From positions 1 through 61,623 of the forward strand of contig JAJBSL010000016.1 of the NCBI GenBank assembly GCA_020540725.1: a stretch of DNA of 61,623 nucleotides, written 5' to 3'. The stretch comes from Lachnospiraceae bacterium EP-SM-12S-S03 (GTDB lineage Bacteria > Bacillota > Clostridia > Lachnospirales > Lachnospiraceae). Made by a program: the position numbers and the translations under genes. Of this stretch, positions 39,575 to 49,277 are shown piece after piece. The notes under the pieces are model-generated. The model saw nothing but the letters and a program-made list of their open reading frames with translations. It ran no database searches and was not told the origin of the DNA. The first letter of the stretch is position 1; each line of letters opens with the position of its first letter.

Positions 39575-40672
39575 TTACGCTTCATAATACCTGCATACCG
39601 AATCGCGAACCACGATCTCCGGCTGAAATTCATATGTCACATCCTGATTGGCATTCTCAAGCATTTGCAAAAATTGTTCTGCTACTTTCTTTCCAAGTTT
39701 TTCCATCGGATGCTCCACAGAAGTAAGCTGAACCTGAGAAAGTACGCATAAATCCGAATTATCAATACTGACAATGGACATATCCTCCGGTACCCGTATC
39801 CCCCGTTCTACAAGTATCTTAATCAGACTATATGCCACTTCATCATTATAACAGACACAAGCAGAACAATCTTTCAGACGATTCACGATCATCTCTGCGC
39901 TTTGTGATAAGTCTTTCTGCTGCTCACTGTCAATCCAGACTACTTGCTCATCACGCAGGTGCATATCATGTTTCAAAAGCGCTCTTGCATAGCCTTCATA
40001 GCGTCGAGGTCCCTGCCCGTCATCCATCTTAAAAATTCCCGCAATCGCTTTATGCCCTTGTGTAATAAGATACTCGGCTGCAATTGCCCCCGCCCTCACA
40101 TCATTCATAGAAACATGTGGAATTGGCATATTTTCATAATAACTGTGGAAAAATAGCATGGGAATATTTTTCCGCAAAAGCTCATCATACAGATTTCGGT
40201 TTAAATTCGGTATTGCGCTTTTCGTAGGCTCAATAATAATACCGCCCACATCATCCTCTTGAAGGAGTCGCTTCAAAATGGCCCGCTCACCGTCAGAACG
40301 GTTGTGAGTAAAGACGATACGAAGAGAATATCCCTTTGCCCCAAGAACACTTTCTATTTCCGGGATGATCCTTGGAAAAATGTAATTGTTCAAGTAGGTA
40401 CTCACAATTGTAATCGTTTTGGAAAGGCTCGGATTTTGGAGTTTCATCTCTTTGGGAACGATCACATAATTTCCGCTTCCCTGTCGTTTATCCAGTATTC
40501 CTTTTTTCTCCAAAACCGCCAGTGCATGGCGAACTGTCTGCCTGCTCACCCTGAATTTCTCACCGATTTCATTCTCCGAATCCAGTTTATCTCCATCTTT
40601 TAATTTCCGGCCTTTGATGTCGGAATAAATGCTATCTACAATTTTTTGATATTTGAGTGTATTCTTCTCCAT
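39575..40672 (-). CDS. AraR-like GntR/LacI hybrid repressor
   Basis: 365 residues: N-terminal GntR-type winged helix (about 5-70, SRQTVRHALAVLEKKGIL) and a C-terminal LacI-type sugar-binding domain (about 85-365, VGGIIIEPTKS, YNDEVAYSLI). This is the AraR layout. It is the last gene of the sugar transport operon, 24 bp after the permease, so it probably senses an imported pentose such as arabinose and controls the operon through TTGTAC/GTACAA sites upstream of the binding-protein gene. The start at 40672 has GGAGG 6 nt upstream. Confidence 0.85.
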   Translation of the reverse strand: MEKNTLKYQKIVDSIYSDIKGRKLKDGDKLDSENEIGEKFRVSRQTVRHALAVLEKKGILDKRQGSGNYVIVPKEMKLQNPSLSKTITIVSTYLNNYIFPRIIPEIESVLGAKGYSLRIVFTHNRSDGERAILKRLLQEDDVGGIIIEPTKSAIPNLNRNLYDELLRKNIPMLFFHSYYENMPIPHVSMNDVRAGAIAAEYLITQGHKAIAGIFKMDDGQGPRRYEGYARALLKHDMHLRDEQVVWIDSEQQKDLSQSAEMIVNRLKDCSACVCYNDEVAYSLIKILVERGIRVPEDMSIVSIDNSDLCVLSQVQLTSVEHPMEKLGKKVAEQFLQMLENANQDVTYEFQPEIVVRDSVCRYYEA

Positions 40673-40696
40673 CAAATGCCTCCGTGTCTCTATAGA

Positions 40697-41866
40697 CTAG
40701 TTTTTCTTTCTGCTTGATAATACATCGAAAGTAACTGCTCCTAAAAGAACAATACCTTTGACTACTTTCTGAAAATCAGTTGACATACCAACAAGTGACA
40801 TACCATTGTTCAAAACTCCCATAACGAAAGCTCCGACAACTGCTCCGATAATTGTACCTACACCACCGGCTGCTGCCGCACCACCAATATAACATGAACC
40901 GATTGCATCGAGCTCATAGCCGTCACCTGCTTTTGGTGTAGCAGATGCATTACGTGCGGATAATACAATACCTGCCACAGCCGCTAAAACACCCATGTTT
41001 GTGTATACCCAGAAAAATACTTTCTTCGTATTGATACCGGAAAGACGGGCAGCTTTCGCATTTCCTCCTAACGCATAAACCTGACGTCCAGCTACCGTTT
41101 TGCTTGTAATAAAGTGATAAATACCTACGATCACAGCCATGATCACAAGCTGGATCGGAATTCCATGATACGATGCCAGTTTGTAGAAGAAGAACCATAC
41201 AAGCGCAATGATGATTGCATCTTTTACGATAAGCTGCCATGTTGCGATATTCGGAAAACCGTATTTATTGTTTGTTTTAATTGTTTTTATCTCAGATAAG
41301 ATCAAAAGTACCGTAACCACAACTGCAACTGCGATACATACCAGATCCAGCTTCCCACCTGCAAAATCAATCTGCACAGTCGGGAGGAATCCTCCACCGA
41401 TTTTAGCATATGTATCCTCGAAAGGACCTTTTGTCTGTGCATCCAATACTGTATATGTAAGTCCACGTCCCATTAACATAGTAGCAAGGGTTACAACAAA
41501 TGGCGGGATATTCAAAAATGCAATAAAGAATCCGGCAAATACACCTGCAATAAGACCAACTGCCAAAGCAGCCAAAACCGCAACTACAGGAGACATCTGG
41601 TAGTCGATCATAATGATACCTGCTGCCGCACCTGCCAGAGCAACTACAGAACCTACACCAAGGTCAACGTTACCTGTTAATACACAAAGCAACATACCTG
41701 TTGCAAGAATAACAACGTAACCATTTTGCATGATCAGGTTGTTAATGTTTGTCGGACTGGCATTTTTACCTCCCGATAAAACATAAAATAAAACGAAAAT
41801 TACGATCAAAGCAATGAGCATCATGTATTGCTTTAAATCAATATTTACTGTTTTCTTCTTTTCCAT
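40697..41866 (-). CDS. Multiple-monosaccharide ABC transporter permease (MmsB/GguB type)
   Basis: 389 residues, about ten membrane helices, of the RbsC/XylH/AraH family. It has the characteristic GNVDLGVGSVVALAGAAAG and GGNAKAARLSGINTKKV segments. It forms the channel for the adjacent MmsA-like ATPase, which starts upstream by 3 bp. Expected substrates are pentoses or galactose. Confidence 0.9.
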   Translation of the reverse strand: MEKKKTVNIDLKQYMMLIALIVIFVLFYVLSGGKNASPTNINNLIMQNGYVVILATGMLLCVLTGNVDLGVGSVVALAGAAAGIIMIDYQMSPVVAVLAALAVGLIAGVFAGFFIAFLNIPPFVVTLATMLMGRGLTYTVLDAQTKGPFEDTYAKIGGGFLPTVQIDFAGGKLDLVCIAVAVVVTVLLILSEIKTIKTNNKYGFPNIATWQLIVKDAIIIALVWFFFYKLASYHGIPIQLVIMAVIVGIYHFITSKTVAGRQVYALGGNAKAARLSGINTKKVFFWVYTNMGVLAAVAGIVLSARNASATPKAGDGYELDAIGSCYIGGAAAAGGVGTIIGAVVGAFVMGVLNNGMSLVGMSTDFQKVVKGIVLLGAVTFDVLSSRKKN

Positions 41867-41869
41867 TGT

Positions 41870-43423
41870 TTATTCCCCTTTCCCATTGTTATCCTGCATG
41901 ATACATTGCATAATTCTTTCCTGAGACAATTCTTCCCTGCCCAGTTCCCCGGCAATGTGTCCTTCGTTCAGCACATACACTCTGTCACATGTACCAATGA
42001 TCTCCGGCATTTCGGAAGAAATGACAACCACCGCTTTTCCGGCTTTTGCTAATTCATTGATTACACAATAGATTTCATATTTTGCTCCTACATCAATTCC
42101 TCGTGTCGGCTCATCCAAAATCAAGACGTCCGGAAGTGTCATCATCCATTTTGCCAAAACAACCTTTTGCTGGTTTCCACCGGATAAAGAACCTACCGCC
42201 TGATGAATGGAATTTGTTTTTACATTAATCTTTTTTCTGTAATCCTCTGAATCAAGGATTTCTTTATTCTTATCTACGATACCGTTTTTCGAATAGTAGG
42301 ACCGCATAGCTGCCATTGTCATATTTTCTTTGATATCTTCGATCAGAACCAAACCGTATGTTTTTCGGTCTTCCGATGTATAGGCGATTTTATTTTTAAT
42401 GGCATCCCGTACTGTCTTTGTACTTACTTCTTTGCCATGCATGAGTACCTGCCCGCTGATTTTCTGTCCATAAGAATGTCCGAACATACTCATTGCGAAC
42501 TCTGTACGTCCGGCTCCCATCAATCCAGCAAGACCTACCACTTCTCCTGCACGTACCTTCATATTTAAGTTCTTTATAACCTGACGATGCGGATCCTCCG
42601 GATGAAATACATTCCAATTCTTTATTTCAAAAATTACATCTCCGATCGGACAATCTTTTCTCTCCGGATAACGGTTTGTAAGTTCACGTCCTACCATTCC
42701 TTTGATAATCCGTTCCTCTGAAAATTCATCGACTCCTTTTTTCAGCGTCTCGATCGTCTTACCATCTCGAATGATCGTAATAGCATCCGCAACATAACTG
42801 ATCTCATTTAACTTATGGGAAATGATGATACACGTTACACCTTGTTTCTTTAAATTCAGCATAATCTCCAGAAGTTGTGCGCTTTCTTCATCATTTAATG
42901 CTGCTGTTGGCTCATCCAGAATTAATAAGTCTACTTTCTTTCCCAGTGCTTTCGCAATCTCAACAAGTTGTTGTTTTCCAACACCCAAAGAGTTTACCGG
43001 AGCGTCTACATTCTCATTCTCCAATCCTACTTTTGAAAGCATTTCCCTTGATTTCAAACGAGTAGTCTTCCAGTCTATAACACCCTTCATCTTTGTCTGT
43101 TCATTGCTCATAAACACGTTTTCAGCAATGGACAAATACGGACTGAGCGCTAATTCTTGATGAATGATGACAATTCCTTTGGATTCACTGTCTTTGATCT
43201 TATGAAACTGACATTTTTCGCCGTTATACACAATGTCACCTTTATATGTTCCGTATGGATATACACCCGACAAAACATTCATCAATGTAGACTTACCGGC
43301 ACCATTTTCTCCACAAAGAGCATGAATCTCGCCACGCTTCACTTTGAGATTCACATCATCCAATGCTTTCACACCGGAGAACTCTTTGGTAATGTGATTC
43401 ATCTCCAGAATAATATCTGACAT
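41870..43423 (-). CDS. Multiple-monosaccharide ABC transporter ATPase (MmsA/GguA type)
   Basis: 517 residues with two fused ABC domains, as in RbsA/XylG. The first has Walker [10 protein letters not shown] and DEPTAAL; its signature is LGVGKQQ. The second has a degenerate Walker A (GLMGAGRTE), a good signature LSGGNQQ and Walker [14 protein letters not shown]. The asymmetry is typical of this family. AAGGAG lies before the ATG. Confidence 0.92.
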   Translation of the reverse strand: MSDIILEMNHITKEFSGVKALDDVNLKVKRGEIHALCGENGAGKSTLMNVLSGVYPYGTYKGDIVYNGEKCQFHKIKDSESKGIVIIHQELALSPYLSIAENVFMSNEQTKMKGVIDWKTTRLKSREMLSKVGLENENVDAPVNSLGVGKQQLVEIAKALGKKVDLLILDEPTAALNDEESAQLLEIMLNLKKQGVTCIIISHKLNEISYVADAITIIRDGKTIETLKKGVDEFSEERIIKGMVGRELTNRYPERKDCPIGDVIFEIKNWNVFHPEDPHRQVIKNLNMKVRAGEVVGLAGLMGAGRTEFAMSMFGHSYGQKISGQVLMHGKEVSTKTVRDAIKNKIAYTSEDRKTYGLVLIEDIKENMTMAAMRSYYSKNGIVDKNKEILDSEDYRKKINVKTNSIHQAVGSLSGGNQQKVVLAKWMMTLPDVLILDEPTRGIDVGAKYEIYCVINELAKAGKAVVVISSEMPEIIGTCDRVYVLNEGHIAGELGREELSQERIMQCIMQDNNGKGE

Positions 43424-43467
43424 CTGCTCTCTCTCCTTTTCTTTTCGTTTTGGTTAAAAGATAAAGA

Positions 43468-43486
43468 GACGGCGAAACCCGCCGCC
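43468..43486 (-). promoter_or_regulatory. Intercistronic hairpin after the sugar-binding protein gene
   Basis: GGCGGCG / CGCCGTC, 7-bp GC-rich stem, in the 82-bp gap between the binding-protein stop and the ATPase start. A weakly T-rich tract follows on the minus strand. Such hairpins commonly raise binding-protein mRNA level relative to the membrane components by stabilisation or partial termination. Confidence 0.6.
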
Positions 43487-43505
43487 TCCTAAAATCATTA
43501 TTGAA

Positions 43506-44630
43506 TTATTTTAACTGATCCTCTGTGTAATATCCTGTATCAACTAAAATTTCTTTGTAGTTGTCTTTGTCAACCGCAATCGGTTCACACTGATAAGATG
43601 GAACAACGATTTTTCCGTTATCATATGTCTCTGTATCATTTACTTCCGGTTCTTTTCCCTGGCAAACTGCATCTACCATTGTAGAAGCTACTTCAGCAAG
43701 AGTACGTGTATCTTTAGAAATAGACATTGTCTGTGTTCCTGCAATAATATTCTTAACAGCCATAAGTTCTGCATCCTGTCCTGTAATCAGTGGCCAATCT
43801 TCTTCTGTGTATCCTGCTCCTGTCAAAGCTGCTTTAATACCGTAAGAGAATCCGTCAAATGCGGAACATGCAATGTCAAGTTTCTCGTCAGCATACTGTG
43901 AAGATAAGTAGTTTTCACACCACTGCTGTGCTGTTTCCTGAGACCATCTTAAAATACATGTGTCTTCGAAAGATGTTCTTCCTGTCTTACATACTAATGT
44001 ACCAGCATCTAAATATGGCTGAAGAACTTCCATGATACCTTCCTGTAACATCTTTGCATTGTTATCATCCGGAGATCCGTTGAAGAATTCGATTGTATAA
44101 GACTCACCTGCTTCTTTGGCTTTATCGAGTTCTTTCTTATCTTTGATATATTCACCAATCTTTGTACCAACACCTTTGTTGTCAAATGTTGCATAGTAAC
44201 TGATAGCATCTGTGTCTGTGATAAGACGGTCATAAGCGATAACCGGAATATCATTCTGTTTTGCCTGATCACATACTGCTGCAAGTGAGTTACCGTCTAC
44301 TGCTGCGATAACAAGTGCATCTACCTGCTGTGCGATCATATTTTCAATCTGTTTTACCTGCTCAGCCGGGTCATCTTCTGCGAACTGTTTCTTTACTTCA
44401 TATCCTTTGGACTCCAAAAGTTTCTCCATGTTATTTCCGTCATTGATCCAACGCTCTGAAGACTGTGTTGGCATACAAATACCGATTGTCATTCCGTTCG
44501 ATTCGGCCTGTTCGCCTGTCTCTACGGTTCCAGAAGTTGCTTTCTTTTCATTACTTTTTTTACTTCCACATGCCGCAACCGAAAATACCATTGTTGCTGC
44601 AAGAAGTACAGCCAATACTTTCTTTTTCAT
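43506..44630 (-). CDS. Sugar-binding lipoprotein, ChvE-like
   Basis: 374 residues. Lipoprotein signal with lipobox SVAAC-G (Cys near 21), a Ser/Lys/Glu linker, then a periplasmic-binding-protein type-1 fold (MTIGICMPTQSSERWINDG, VIAAVDGNSLAAV, PVIAYDRLI). The pattern matches the multiple-monosaccharide-binding proteins that feed MmsAB. It is the first gene of the operon, with AGGAGG 10 nt upstream. Confidence 0.9.
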   Translation of the reverse strand: MKKKVLAVLLAATMVFSVAACGSKKSNEKKATSGTVETGEQAESNGMTIGICMPTQSSERWINDGNNMEKLLESKGYEVKKQFAEDDPAEQVKQIENMIAQQVDALVIAAVDGNSLAAVCDQAKQNDIPVIAYDRLITDTDAISYYATFDNKGVGTKIGEYIKDKKELDKAKEAGESYTIEFFNGSPDDNNAKMLQEGIMEVLQPYLDAGTLVCKTGRTSFEDTCILRWSQETAQQWCENYLSSQYADEKLDIACSAFDGFSYGIKAALTGAGYTEEDWPLITGQDAELMAVKNIIAGTQTMSISKDTRTLAEVASTMVDAVCQGKEPEVNDTETYDNGKIVVPSYQCEPIAVDKDNYKEILVDTGYYTEDQLK

Positions 44631-44720
44631 TGTTATAACATCCTCCTAATCCACTGTTTGCTGATTCAGTACAACTTTTATGCCGGCAAGTTGTTACTTA
44701 TTCCGAAAGTTTCTTCATTT

Positions 44721-44737
44721 TTGTACATTTTGTACAA
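44721..44737. promoter_or_regulatory. AraR-like operator 1
   Basis: TTGTACATTTTGTACAA, a perfect dyad (TTGTACA-TTT-TGTACAA), about 90 bp upstream of the binding-protein gene. TTGTAC/GTACAA halves are those of the AraR consensus. Confidence 0.65.
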
Positions 44738-44843
44738 TTTATTTCTTTCAGATCACTTCGTTATATACATATTAACTCTAAAATTGAGAAAAGACAATCC
44801 CTATTTTTTGTCATCTTGTCTTATGCTTGTATTGTTTTCTGTA

Positions 44844-44870
44844 ACTTGTACAGTACAAATGTGTACAAGT
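44844..44870. promoter_or_regulatory. AraR-like operator 2
   Basis: ACTTGTAC (44844-44851) and GTACAAGT (44863-44870) form a perfect dyad, with a further GTACAAAT half-site between them. It is about 120 bp from operator 1, a distance that would permit looping. Confidence 0.65.
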
Positions 44871-44969
44871 TCATACATTTCGCAATTGTCGGCTCATGTT
44901 TCTTTCCTTGACCGTTCCGTTTTTTGTGTATTTTGCCATACACATACGAATATTCCTAAAAACATCCAC

Positions 44970-45008
44970 AAAAAAGCGGTTGCAATTTTGTAAATTTTGC
45001 TAACCGCC
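44970..45008 (-). terminator. Terminator of the 87-residue membrane protein gene
   Basis: GCGGTT / AACCGC with inner GCAA / TTGC pairing, followed by TTTTTT on the minus strand. Confidence 0.75.
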
Positions 45009-45016
45009 TTTTCCAA

Positions 45017-45280
45017 CTATTTTTCAATTTTTGATTCTTTTTCTTCTTGCAAAGCTTCCGCTGCCGCTTCTTCGTCCAAACGACGCTCAATATCTTTCGT
45101 ACGTTTTATGTTATACCCTACAACTAAAATACCAAGTACCACAAATACCGCACCAATTACAGTGAATAATACCGGCTTTTCTGAAGTTCCCTTAATTACT
45201 CCATAGATCAGATCCCCTCCAAGAAAAACAATATATGCGCCCACCATAAGCATCAACAGGCTTCGTACTTTATCGTTCAA
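45017..45280 (-). CDS. Small membrane protein, two helices
   Basis: 87 residues: two helices (about 7-28 and 36-57) and a strongly charged, Glu-rich C-terminal tail (about 60-87). I do not recognise a family. It begins with TTG, supported by GGGAGGA 8 nt upstream, 26 bp after the UbiB-type gene, so it is probably the last gene of that operon. Confidence 0.65.
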   Translation of the reverse strand: MNDKVRSLLMLMVGAYIVFLGGDLIYGVIKGTSEKPVLFTVIGAVFVVLGILVVGYNIKRTKDIERRLDEEAAAEALQEEKESKIEK

Positions 45281-45306
45281 TGGTCAAATCCTCCCTTCTC
45301 TCTTCA

Positions 45307-46890
45307 TTATTTTCTTGAAAAAATATGTTTCAAAAACACATACATTACAATGGCAAATGCAATCAGATATCCAAATGCTCCCAATGCCGGAATTCCCCAT
45401 ATCTTTGGTTTCATGTCCGTAGTACATATGATACTGGAGCTGATCAAAAGCGCCATTACCCACAATCCCATCACCACATTCCTTACAAGTCTTCTAAGAA
45501 GTCGTTCTAATTCCAAGGAAGCGTGCAGATCCAGATTGATCTTCGTCTGCCCCTTTAAGTACCCTTGCAAAATATCCGAAATAAGCGATGGAATATTTAT
45601 CGCTTTATAGAAAGATTTGTAAATCGTCTTTCCTCCGTTTCGAAGTTCTTGTTTCCAATCCTTGTCCTTCAGTATCTTTGCTGCCATGTGTCTGGAGGCA
45701 ATCTCCACCATATTGATATCCGGAGAAATATCTGCAAGAACCCCTTCCATCTGTGTAAGTCCCCGGGCAAGCATAGTAAGTCCATGAGGCATCATGATTT
45801 TATTCTCTTTCATAACTTCCATCAGACTCATAATCACTTCTGCGATATCAATGCTTCCAATCTCTGCAGTTCCATATTTAGAAAGCAGATGATTGATGTC
45901 TTCATACAAAACGCTCTGATCCGGTGCTTCTTTAAATTCTCCCAAAGCAAGCACTGCATCCTCTATCATTCCCACATCATTGACTGCAATTCCCTGCACC
46001 GCTTTTCCTATCAGTTCTCTGTCCCGCTCTGTAAGACGTCCCATCATTCCCATATCAATCCATATGATCTTGCCATCCCGGATCTTCACATTCCCGGGAT
46101 GTGGATCCGCATGGAAAAAACCGTCATCCATCACTTGTTTGATATAATGATCAATCAGTTTGATTCCGATTTCTTCCAAATCATATCCGGCTTTTGTAAG
46201 TCCGTCTTTATCATCAATACTATATCCGTCAATATGCTCCATCACCAATACAAAATGGTTAGTATACGCATGATATAGTTTCGGAACACCTGTATATAGG
46301 ATTTCTTTGTTTCTCCGGGCAAATTCCTCCTGATTCGCTGCTTCCGTCAGGAAGTTCATCTCTTCTACTGCCACATTCCAAAACTCATCCAATACAAGAT
46401 CCAGGTCCACCATTCCCTTAATACTGACAGGCGGCAGAAGTTTCACTGCGCGGTGAAGAAGACGGATATCCCTTGCCATGGTATTGTAAATGCCTTGCCG
46501 CTGCACTTTTACAACTACTTTCTCTCCGGTCTTCAGCACTGCCCTATGCACTTGGGCAATGGATGCGGATCCAAGAGGCTTTTCATCTATTTCTTTAAAA
46601 ATCTTATTCCACGGGCAACCGTATGCTTCTTGCAACGTTTCCTCCACCTGTGAAAACGGCATAGGTGATACTTCCGACCGAAGGCGCATCAACTCATCAC
46701 AATATCGCTTCGGCAATACATCTGAATGCATGGACATAATTTGCCCCAGTTTAATAAATGTAGGACCCAAGTCCTCCAAAATCAGACGAAGCTTCTCCGG
46801 AGGAACCCCTCGCGTAATATTATGCTTCCGGAGTACCTCTGTAATTTCCTTCAGTCTTGCTTTATATTCCTGCGTTTCATTTCTGCTCAT
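45307..46890 (-). CDS. AarF/ABC1/UbiB family atypical kinase
   Basis: 527 residues. UbiB-type features: KxGQ (FIKLGQIMSMHSDVLP), an Ala-rich loop (PLGSASIAQVHRAVL), VKVQR with the ATP-site lysine, and HADPHPGNV plus WIDMGMMG for the catalytic and metal residues. Two C-terminal helices (about 470-525) anchor it. In respiring bacteria UbiB supports quinone synthesis; in clostridia its role is unknown and may be in lipid handling. It follows the phasin-like gene by 35 bp. Confidence 0.9.
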   Translation of the reverse strand: MSRNETQEYKARLKEITEVLRKHNITRGVPPEKLRLILEDLGPTFIKLGQIMSMHSDVLPKRYCDELMRLRSEVSPMPFSQVEETLQEAYGCPWNKIFKEIDEKPLGSASIAQVHRAVLKTGEKVVVKVQRQGIYNTMARDIRLLHRAVKLLPPVSIKGMVDLDLVLDEFWNVAVEEMNFLTEAANQEEFARRNKEILYTGVPKLYHAYTNHFVLVMEHIDGYSIDDKDGLTKAGYDLEEIGIKLIDHYIKQVMDDGFFHADPHPGNVKIRDGKIIWIDMGMMGRLTERDRELIGKAVQGIAVNDVGMIEDAVLALGEFKEAPDQSVLYEDINHLLSKYGTAEIGSIDIAEVIMSLMEVMKENKIMMPHGLTMLARGLTQMEGVLADISPDINMVEIASRHMAAKILKDKDWKQELRNGGKTIYKSFYKAINIPSLISDILQGYLKGQTKINLDLHASLELERLLRRLVRNVVMGLWVMALLISSSIICTTDMKPKIWGIPALGAFGYLIAFAIVMYVFLKHIFSRK

Positions 46891-46925
46891 CCGTTATCTT
46901 TCCCTGTTCTGTGGTCACGATCATT

Positions 46926-47264
46926 CTATTCCGTTATTTCCTTCTCGCCTTCCTCTTCGGCCTTCTTCTCATGTAAAGCATCCAATCGTCCCCTCAGTAT
47001 CTCAATCTGCTCCGGGGACATTTTCTCCAAAAGCTCGTCTAACTCTTCCGGTGAAGACGGTTTCACGGAAACATTTACATTCTCTTTTACCGTTTTTTTA
47101 ATATTATGCTTTAATTCTTCATTCAGCACCTTCCCCTGTTCTACAGTAAGTTCCCCTTTTTCCACAAGATCCTCCAGCAAATCCTTTGACTTCTCCGCCG
47201 TTGTGGCTACTGCTCCAATACCTGCCAGTAACAATTTTCTTACGCTGTCTCCTAATCCTTCCAT
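46926..47264 (-). CDS. Phasin-like coiled-coil protein
   Basis: 112 residues, helical and highly charged, beginning MEGLGDSVRKLLLAGIGAVA, then TTAEKSKDLLEDLVEKGELT, the pattern of PhaF/phasin-family small proteins found beside UbiB genes in Firmicutes. The start at 47264 has AAAGGAG. A longer open frame upstream to 47555 overlaps the kinase gene out of frame and is not credible. Polyhydroxyalkanoate synthesis is not implied. Confidence 0.75.
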   Translation of the reverse strand: MEGLGDSVRKLLLAGIGAVATTAEKSKDLLEDLVEKGELTVEQGKVLNEELKHNIKKTVKENVNVSVKPSSPEELDELLEKMSPEQIEILRGRLDALHEKKAEEEGEKEITE

Positions 47265-47281
47265 AATTTTTTGCTCCTTTC

Positions 47282-47653
47282 CTATCGTATCGCCATCAGT
47301 TTCGGAATAAATATCAAAAGCCCTGCGATCGCTGCCATAACCGCCGCAATCAACACTGCTCCTGCTGCTGTGTCTTTTGCAACCTTGGCAAGGGGCTTTT
47401 TCTCTTCTGTAACAAGATCCACCACTGCCTCCACTGCAGTATTCACAAGTTCCAGTGATAAAATCAGCCCAAACAATACAAGGCAGATACACCACTCTAT
47501 AACGGAAATTTGAAACAAAGCTCCTGCAATTACAACACAGAACATCAGAAAGCAATGTATCTTCATATTCCGTTCATTTCTAATTCCGGTAAAGATTCCT
47601 GCAAATGCATATCCAAAACTCTTATATAATGGATTTTTCCTGGATCGGTTCAT
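47282..47653 (-). CDS. dgkA: Diacylglycerol/undecaprenol kinase
   Basis: 123 residues, three membrane helices. The DgkA signature ELVNTAVEAVVDLV is near residues 70-83, with RNERNMKIH before it and KPLAKVAKDTAAGAV after it. In Gram-positives the enzyme mostly phosphorylates undecaprenol for recycling of the wall lipid carrier. The ATG at 47653 has GAGGG; the TTG seven codons upstream lacks a site. It is 17 bp before the phasin-like gene. Confidence 0.9.
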   Translation of the reverse strand: MNRSRKNPLYKSFGYAFAGIFTGIRNERNMKIHCFLMFCVVIAGALFQISVIEWCICLVLFGLILSLELVNTAVEAVVDLVTEEKKPLAKVAKDTAAGAVLIAAVMAAIAGLLIFIPKLMAIR

Positions 47654-47749
47654 TTCTATCACCCTCTTGTCCAAAATTTATTCTTATTATACTACATTTC
47701 ATAGGATAAACCATATTTTTTATGAAAATATCATTTTTACAAACGCAAA

Positions 47750-47794
47750 AACAGACGGACAAAGGAATTTGTTTGAATGCTTTTGTCCGCCTGT
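47750..47794 (-). terminator. Terminator of the agcS gene
   Basis: ACAGGCGGACAAA / TTTGTCCGTCTGT, one mismatch, followed by TTTTTG on the minus strand. Confidence 0.85.
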
Positions 47795-47836
47795 GAGGTA
47801 ATGGCTTATTTATTATTCAATTTTACGATACCAAGG

Positions 47837-49231
47837 TTATTTTCTTCCCGTATCCTTCTTATAGTTGTCTACTACGACACCTGTTAGGGCAAACAAAGCC
47901 AAAGCATTCGGGATAACCATTAACTGGTTGAACATATCGGAAAGATCCCAAACCAATGTATTGGATGCCATTGTTCCAAGGAAAATGAATACAAGTGCAA
48001 TCACGATAAACGGAATCTTTGCCTTTGGTCCAAACAAGTAGACTACATTAATTTTGGCAAACAGATTCCAACCAAGGATTGTAGAAAATGCAAAGAAGAA
48101 CAAACATACCGCTACAAACATAGAACCCAGATTCTCTCCGAATACCGTACCAAAAGCTGTCTGCGCAAGATTTGCATTATTCAATGTGTCTACTACACTT
48201 CCTGTATAGCCGTTTGCTAACGGTCCATCTGCTGTATACAAGGTAGAAATAATAACCAATGCATTCAGAGTCAATACTACGAACGTATCAATAAATACAC
48301 TTGCCATAGCAACTGTTCCCTGCTCGTGAGGACATTTTACCTGTGCCAGAGCATGGGCATGTGGTGTAGAACCCATACCTGCTTCGTTAGAGAAAAGCCC
48401 TCTTTTTGCTCCCTGAGCAACAGCGATCTTAAGGGCGCTTCCAAGACCTCCGCCAATGATTGCCTGTGGTGCAAAAGCATATTTGAAAATCATACCGAGT
48501 GTAGCCGGTATATACTGAATACGCATGATCAGTACTACAAGTCCGCCAAGGAGGAATACTGCCGCCATGATCGGAACCAGTTTCTCTGTAACGGATGCCA
48601 GACGTGATACACCGCCCACAAAAATAAATGCACAAATGATTACTAACACAATTCCAACGATCCAGGATGGAACACCAAACGCTGTCTCAATCGTAGAACC
48701 AATGGAATTCGACTGTACCATACATCCAAAGAATCCAAGTGCAAGAATAATTGCAATTGCAAAGAAGCCTGCCAGGAATTTACCGAGACTTCCTTTGAAT
48801 GCAGTGGTGATATAGTAGACCGGACCACCTTGAATATTCCCATCCTTATCCACAACTCGTGTTTTCTGTGCCAATGTTGCCTCTGCATAAATGGTTGCCA
48901 TTCCAAAAAAGGCAATGACCCACATCCAGAAAATCGCACCCGGACCACCAATCAGAATCGCACCTGCGGAACCTACAATGTTACCCGTACCAACCTGTGC
49001 AGCAATGGCTGTTGCTACCGCCTGAAATGAACTCATTCCACCGCCGTGATCTCCGCCTTTGAAACTAAGATCTCCAAAAATCTTCTTAAGACCTGCACCT
49101 AGATAACGTACCTGCACAAACTTTGTCTTAATAGAGTACCAGAGACCTACACCGATCAACAGGAATACCAGAATGTAATCTGATAAATACTTGTTGACAG
49201 TTTGAACGATTGTTTGAATAGTTTCTAACAT
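47837..49231 (-). CDS. Sodium:alanine/glycine symporter (AgcS family)
   Basis: 464 residues, about eleven helices. Family segments: GGGMSSFQAVATAIAAQVGT near 62-81, GPGAIFWMWVIAFFGMAT, and GLFSNEAGMGSTPHAHA near 275-291, which line the substrate and Na+ sites of the AGCS fold. It imports alanine, glycine or a related small amino acid. AGGAGG precedes the ATG. The KdpE-like gene ends 40 bp upstream, separated by a hairpin (AATAACAAC / GTTGTTATT). Confidence 0.92.
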   Translation of the reverse strand: MLETIQTIVQTVNKYLSDYILVFLLIGVGLWYSIKTKFVQVRYLGAGLKKIFGDLSFKGGDHGGGMSSFQAVATAIAAQVGTGNIVGSAGAILIGGPGAIFWMWVIAFFGMATIYAEATLAQKTRVVDKDGNIQGGPVYYITTAFKGSLGKFLAGFFAIAIILALGFFGCMVQSNSIGSTIETAFGVPSWIVGIVLVIICAFIFVGGVSRLASVTEKLVPIMAAVFLLGGLVVLIMRIQYIPATLGMIFKYAFAPQAIIGGGLGSALKIAVAQGAKRGLFSNEAGMGSTPHAHALAQVKCPHEQGTVAMASVFIDTFVVLTLNALVIISTLYTADGPLANGYTGSVVDTLNNANLAQTAFGTVFGENLGSMFVAVCLFFFAFSTILGWNLFAKINVVYLFGPKAKIPFIVIALVFIFLGTMASNTLVWDLSDMFNQLMVIPNALALFALTGVVVDNYKKDTGRK

Positions 49232-49253
49232 AGAAAATCCCTCCTCTTTTATA

Positions 49254-49277
49254 TAATAACAACCACTGTTGTTATTC
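49254..49277 (-). terminator. Hairpin between the KdpE-like and agcS genes
   Basis: AATAACAAC / GTTGTTATT, 9-bp AT-rich stem overlapping the regulator's stop region, with only a weak T-tract. It may be a partial terminator. Confidence 0.4.

Larger units (their letters stand above)
44631..45016. other. 386-bp region: control region of the sugar operon and a terminator
   Basis: Contains two AraR-like operators (44721-44737, 44844-44870) and the terminator of the 87-residue gene (44970-45008). A 111-codon plus-strand frame here has neither a ribosome site nor recognisable sequence and is not called. Confidence 0.7.

Noticed and set aside
44658..44993. 111-codon plus-strand open frame upstream of the sugar-binding protein gene
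   Set aside because: No ribosome site, unlike any known family, and it overlaps the operators and a terminator.
46926..47264. Polyhydroxyalkanoate metabolism suggested by the phasin-like protein
   Set aside because: No PHA synthase or depolymerase is present, and this protein type commonly accompanies UbiB genes in clostridia without PHA.
47265..47555. N-terminal extension of the phasin-like gene
   Set aside because: It overlaps the diacylglycerol kinase gene out of frame, and the internal ATG at 47264 has a good AAAGGAG site.
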